A stretch of DNA of 64,000 bases from Prevotella sp. (lineage in GTDB: Bacteria; Bacteroidota; Bacteroidia; Bacteroidales; Bacteroidaceae). The stretch is from NCBI GenBank assembly GCA_024695815.1, contig JAILHK010000011.1, forward strand, positions 45,334 to 109,333, in the 5' to 3' direction. Made by a program: the position numbers and the translations under genes. Below, one piece after another: positions 61,276 through 64,000 of this stretch; positions within the stretch are counted from its first letter, which is position 1, and the number at the start of each line of letters is the position of its first letter. The notes below the pieces were generated by a model. That model was not told where the DNA came from and ran no database searches. It saw nothing but the letters and a program-made list of their open reading frames with translations.

Positions 61276-64000
61276 TTATTTCAAGACTTTACGTCCTCTC
61301 TGAATAAAGATACCCTTTTGGTGGCGCTGAGCAGTGCGTCCGCCGAGGGTATAGCTTTTGGTGTCGGCCATCACGGCAGACTTTGTATGATGGATGGTAT
61401 TGATAATGTTATTGTTTTCGTCAACCTGATGAATACGGAAGTAATCGACTTTGAACCAGCCGTTCTTTTGTTCGGGATGGAGAGCGCCGTTGCTCTGGCG
61501 ACCATCGGCACGGATACCCAGGCGCAGACTCTGTCCCTCGGCAACATCGACATACACGAACATGTCTTGCAACAGGAAGTTGCCGTTGATGCCACCGACA
61601 TAGCCGGCAAAGGTATTGTTTTCGCCAGCGGTGAGATTGTTGCTGTAGTCCTGCTCCATGCCGTAGTACTGCACCTGGTTGTTGGCAAAGAGGCGGGTGG
61701 TGCCCAGATAACCGTCTTCTACCCACAACTTGCACGCCACCAGATAGCGACCCGGGGTCAGCTTCTCAGCGGGAATCTCCTGAAAGAGTTCAAAGTTGTC
61801 GGGAAAATGTCCGCCCTGAGGCAGGCACCACGAGATGTTGGTGCCGTGGGCATTGGCCGCATCCTTGTTGATGCCATAGCTCTGTCCGGGAAATGTTCCT
61901 GCGATGTTCCAGCCATAGGGCGTATAGCGACGGGTGTCGCCTGTGGTGTTCTGCTTCACAGTGCCATTATCGCTATAGAGTTCAAAGTCGTAGTTGGCAA
62001 TGAGCGACTTGGTGAGCGTCAGGTCTTCTGTCGTTGGATTGGGTGCCTGACTGACGCGCTCGATATGGAAGTAATCGACCTTGAACCAGCCGGCATTATC
62101 GCTGGCACGGGTGCCATCGTTCTTTCGGTTGCTGGTCTTGATGCCCAGGGTGAGCGACTCGCCCTGCCCCACGGTGACATAGACCTCCATGTCGCGCAGC
62201 ACGATATTCTCGGTGGTGCCACCGGCATAGCCTGCATAGGTATTGATCTCGCCGGGAACGAGCAGGTTGGTATAGTCGCTCTCGCTGCCGTAGTACTGCA
62301 CATTCTGATTGGCAAACAACCTGCAGGTGGTCTTCTTTGAATTCTCGACCCACAGCATGCAGGTGACACGATAGACACCGGGCTCAATCCAATCGGCAGG
62401 AATGGTCTGTGAGAGTTCGAATTCCTCGGGCATGGGCACCGAGTTGAACCAACACACGTTGTTGCCATGATAATTGGTGGCATCTTGGTTGACACCGAAA
62501 GAGTCCAGACCGTTGGCGCCTTTCTTCAGCGTGCCTTTCTGGTTCCAGCCACAGGGCACACCACGACCGATGTTGCCGGCGGCATTCAGCTGGCAGTCGC
62601 GGTTGTACTCGAAGTCGTAGTTCTCAATCAACGACTCGGTCAAGGTGTTGTCCTCGACGACAGGCAGCGTGACGTAGATATCGCTGACCACCACACCGGG
62701 ATCGAGCAACGACACGCGCACCTTGACCGTTTTATCGGCATCGGCGACATACTCCTGAGTGGCATCGTTGTAACCTTGCAGCACGGTCTGGTTCCACTTG
62801 CCCTCCATGGCTGTGGTCTTCAGCGACTTGACCTGAGCCGATCGGCCATCGATGCTCAAAGCCACACGCAGGTCGTAGGTGGTGTTGATGGGGAACGTGG
62901 GCAGGCAGCGCACAGAGATGTTGTTCTTGCCAGCCTTCACAGGTACGTCATACTCCAGATAGGGTGCCTGGGCAGCGCTGTACTTGTTCATGTCGAGCGG
63001 CCACACGGTGACACCCTGATCGCTCACGCCCACACCTTTAAGGGTGGTGAAGGTGCCGTTACTGGAGGTGTATTGTGTGGCGGGAATCACGGTGACAGGT
63101 GCCTCGGGCTTGGCACTGACCTCCACGGTGTTGATGTTGGACAGTGTGGCCGTCTCGGGCATACCGAACTGCATCAGGTCACGGGGCTTATAGCTCATCA
63201 TGCCGTCCCACTTGCCACCAGCCAGTGACTTATTATAATAGGTGGTGAGATCCACAATCTGGCGGAAGGCCTGACGAGCTTCGGCGGCATAAGCCAGCGC
63301 TTGATCGCGTTTGCCCTGTTTGGCCAGTTGCAGACTCTGGGCAGCACGGAACGTCTTGATATTCATATTGCCGGCACCCTTCACGGGATACTCAATCAAC
63401 TGGAAGTAGGCATCCTGCAAGGCAGCGGGGATACTGCTCTTGACTTCATCGACACGAGCCTTGAGGGCTTGATAGTCGGCGATGCGCTGGTCTTTCTCGG
63501 CATTAGAGAAAGTAACGTCAAACACATGTTCTGGTTTGCCTGCAGCAGCCAGACGATAGTATTCCAACTTGATATCGGCAATGCGGTCGGCCAGTTCTTC
63601 TCCGAAGGTCTCAGCAGCCCAATGGCGATTGTAGCGGTAGGCATCGGCTGGCTTCCATGCATTGATGTCCCAGGCCAGGTCCATGCAGAACTCCAGTTCG
63701 GCCTCGGCGGGCTTGATGTCGCCCACGTTGATGACCCACAATGTGCGGATGCCCTGGTCGTAGGCACGTGACAGCTCGTAGCTCATCAGCGAAGGCGAGT
63801 GCGAAGCTATCCATAAGTAGTCGGCAGGTGTGCCCCAGTAGGAAACGTGATAGTACACACCATTGCCGCCCGAGCGGGCCTGTTCGGCAGGTTTGGGCAA
63901 CTGGCGGATGTAGCCGTGGTTGTCGTCCACCCAGCAGAGGGTCACATCTTCGGGCACCTGCAGGCCGGCATTATAGGCGTCGAGCACCTCTTTGTAAGGG
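61276..64000 (-). CDS. GH115 family xylan alpha-glucuronidase, partial (start outside window), with tandem C-terminal modules
   Basis: The frame is open to the right edge (907 residues visible, upstream codons PYKE). VPEDVTLCWVDDNHGYIRQLP, HVSYWGTPADYLWI and NVGDIKPAEAELEFCMDLAWD are GH115 landmarks; the family removes (4-O-methyl)glucuronic acid from xylan. An Ig-like linker domain (about 285-440) is followed by two homologous ~200-residue modules at 62650-62040 and 62030-61425, each starting LT(E/K)SLI(E/A)NYDFE and ending GWFKVDYFxI, with FANxxVQYYG in the middle; probably carbohydrate-binding. The C-terminus (YTLGGRTAQRHQKGIFIQRG, ending RKVLK) resembles T9SS-type sorting tails of Prevotella. 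Confidence 0.88.
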   Translation of the reverse strand, partial: PYKEVLDAYNAGLQVPEDVTLCWVDDNHGYIRQLPKPAEQARSGGNGVYYHVSYWGTPADYLWIASHSPSLMSYELSRAYDQGIRTLWVINVGDIKPAEAELEFCMDLAWDINAWKPADAYRYNRHWAAETFGEELADRIADIKLEYYRLAAAGKPEHVFDVTFSNAEKDQRIADYQALKARVDEVKSSIPAALQDAYFQLIEYPVKGAGNMNIKTFRAAQSLQLAKQGKRDQALAYAAEARQAFRQIVDLTTYYNKSLAGGKWDGMMSYKPRDLMQFGMPETATLSNINTVEVSAKPEAPVTVIPATQYTSSNGTFTTLKGVGVSDQGVTVWPLDMNKYSAAQAPYLEYDVPVKAGKNNISVRCLPTFPINTTYDLRVALSIDGRSAQVKSLKTTAMEGKWNQTVLQGYNDATQEYVADADKTVKVRVSLLDPGVVVSDIYVTLPVVEDNTLTESLIENYDFEYNRDCQLNAAGNIGRGVPCGWNQKGTLKKGANGLDSFGVNQDATNYHGNNVCWFNSVPMPEEFELSQTIPADWIEPGVYRVTCMLWVENSKKTTCRLFANQNVQYYGSESDYTNLLVPGEINTYAGYAGGTTENIVLRDMEVYVTVGQGESLTLGIKTSNRKNDGTRASDNAGWFKVDYFHIERVSQAPNPTTEDLTLTKSLIANYDFELYSDNGTVKQNTTGDTRRYTPYGWNIAGTFPGQSYGINKDAANAHGTNISWCLPQGGHFPDNFELFQEIPAEKLTPGRYLVACKLWVEDGYLGTTRLFANNQVQYYGMEQDYSNNLTAGENNTFAGYVGGINGNFLLQDMFVYVDVAEGQSLRLGIRADGRQSNGALHPEQKNGWFKVDYFRIHQVDENNNIINTIHHTKSAVMADTKSYTLGGRTAQRHQKGIFIQRGRKVLK

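Noticed and set aside
1..64000. tRNA, rRNA, transposase, integrase or phage genes
   Set aside because: None recognised on either strand; signs of mobility are limited to internal duplications and dispersed short repeats.

Overview
The window looks like a chromosome segment from a Bacteroidales bacterium, most likely Prevotella or a close relative. Three things point there: SusC/SusD-type and CarboxypepD_reg-type TonB-dependent receptors; a PorT protein plus a peptidase with a type IX secretion (T9SS) C-terminal tail; and promoters of the Bacteroidetes form TAnnTTTG. Coding is dense and mostly on the minus strand. No rRNA, tRNA, CRISPR array, transposase or phage gene was recognised.

Layout. 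1-4.3 kb: the end of a membrane-anchored AraC-type regulator, a perfect 15-bp inverted repeat, a GH92 mannosidase, porT (minus) and a 55-residue 2[4Fe-4S] ferredoxin. 4.3-23.8 kb: a minus-strand export cluster starting at one good promoter (about 23.79-23.82 kb). In transcription order it holds a chimeric mini-ORF, a lipocalin-like protein, a truncated leader peptide, a DUF4419 protein, a TPR-like protein, a TonB_C protein, then TolC, HlyD and a C39-peptidase ABC transporter (PCAT), a glycosyltransferase-like protein, three double-glycine-leader substrates interleaved with small secreted proteins and an M16 peptidase, a protein with two copies of an 'FPSTW' domain, a second lipocalin-like protein and another leader fragment. 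23.8-25 kb: non-coding repeat arrays, then an HU-like gene. 25-32 kb: LpxA-family acyltransferase and an RND efflux operon (adaptor, pump, outer-membrane channel). 32-39.4 kb: a clan-CD cysteine peptidase with T9SS tail and a SusC/SusD pair. 39.9-46.4 kb: CCA-adding-type enzyme, then a plus-strand run (coiled-coil lipoprotein, DUF1599, DoxX/MauE-like protein, tpiA, SPOR protein, folE, membrane protein). 46.4-54.2 kb (minus): His-rich metal P-type ATPase, TonB-dependent receptor, obg, adk, hpt. 54.2-56.9 kb (plus): nnrE-nnrD fusion and a DUF4831 protein. 57-64 kb (minus): GH92-BSP fusion, a lipoprotein gene with an in-frame amber codon, a second 22-bp-period palindrome array and a partial GH115 enzyme.

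The most interesting system is the export cluster. All three substrates begin with nearly the same 32-residue leader ending in GGG, followed by a Tyr-Gly-Ser repeat domain like [G/S]Y[G/S] low-complexity sequence, and then unrelated C-terminal domains: a papain/C39-like cysteine protease, an HELYH metallopeptidase-like domain, and an unrecognised domain. The dedicated C39 transporter, HlyD and TolC give the expected cleavage and export route. Leader fragments, shared 125-190-bp blocks, remnants of the 'FPSTW' C-terminus beside several genes and a covarying hairpin upstream of two substrates indicate that the locus grew and shrank by cassette duplication and deletion. This resembles a modular toxin or effector locus, but activity and targets are inference.

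A second notable signal is a pair of intergenic arrays (24.2 kb and 61.04 kb) with different palindromic cores but the same exact 22-bp period, both flanked by GTAAGTATT and the decamer GTGGCGCTAT. They suggest helically phased binding of a protein.
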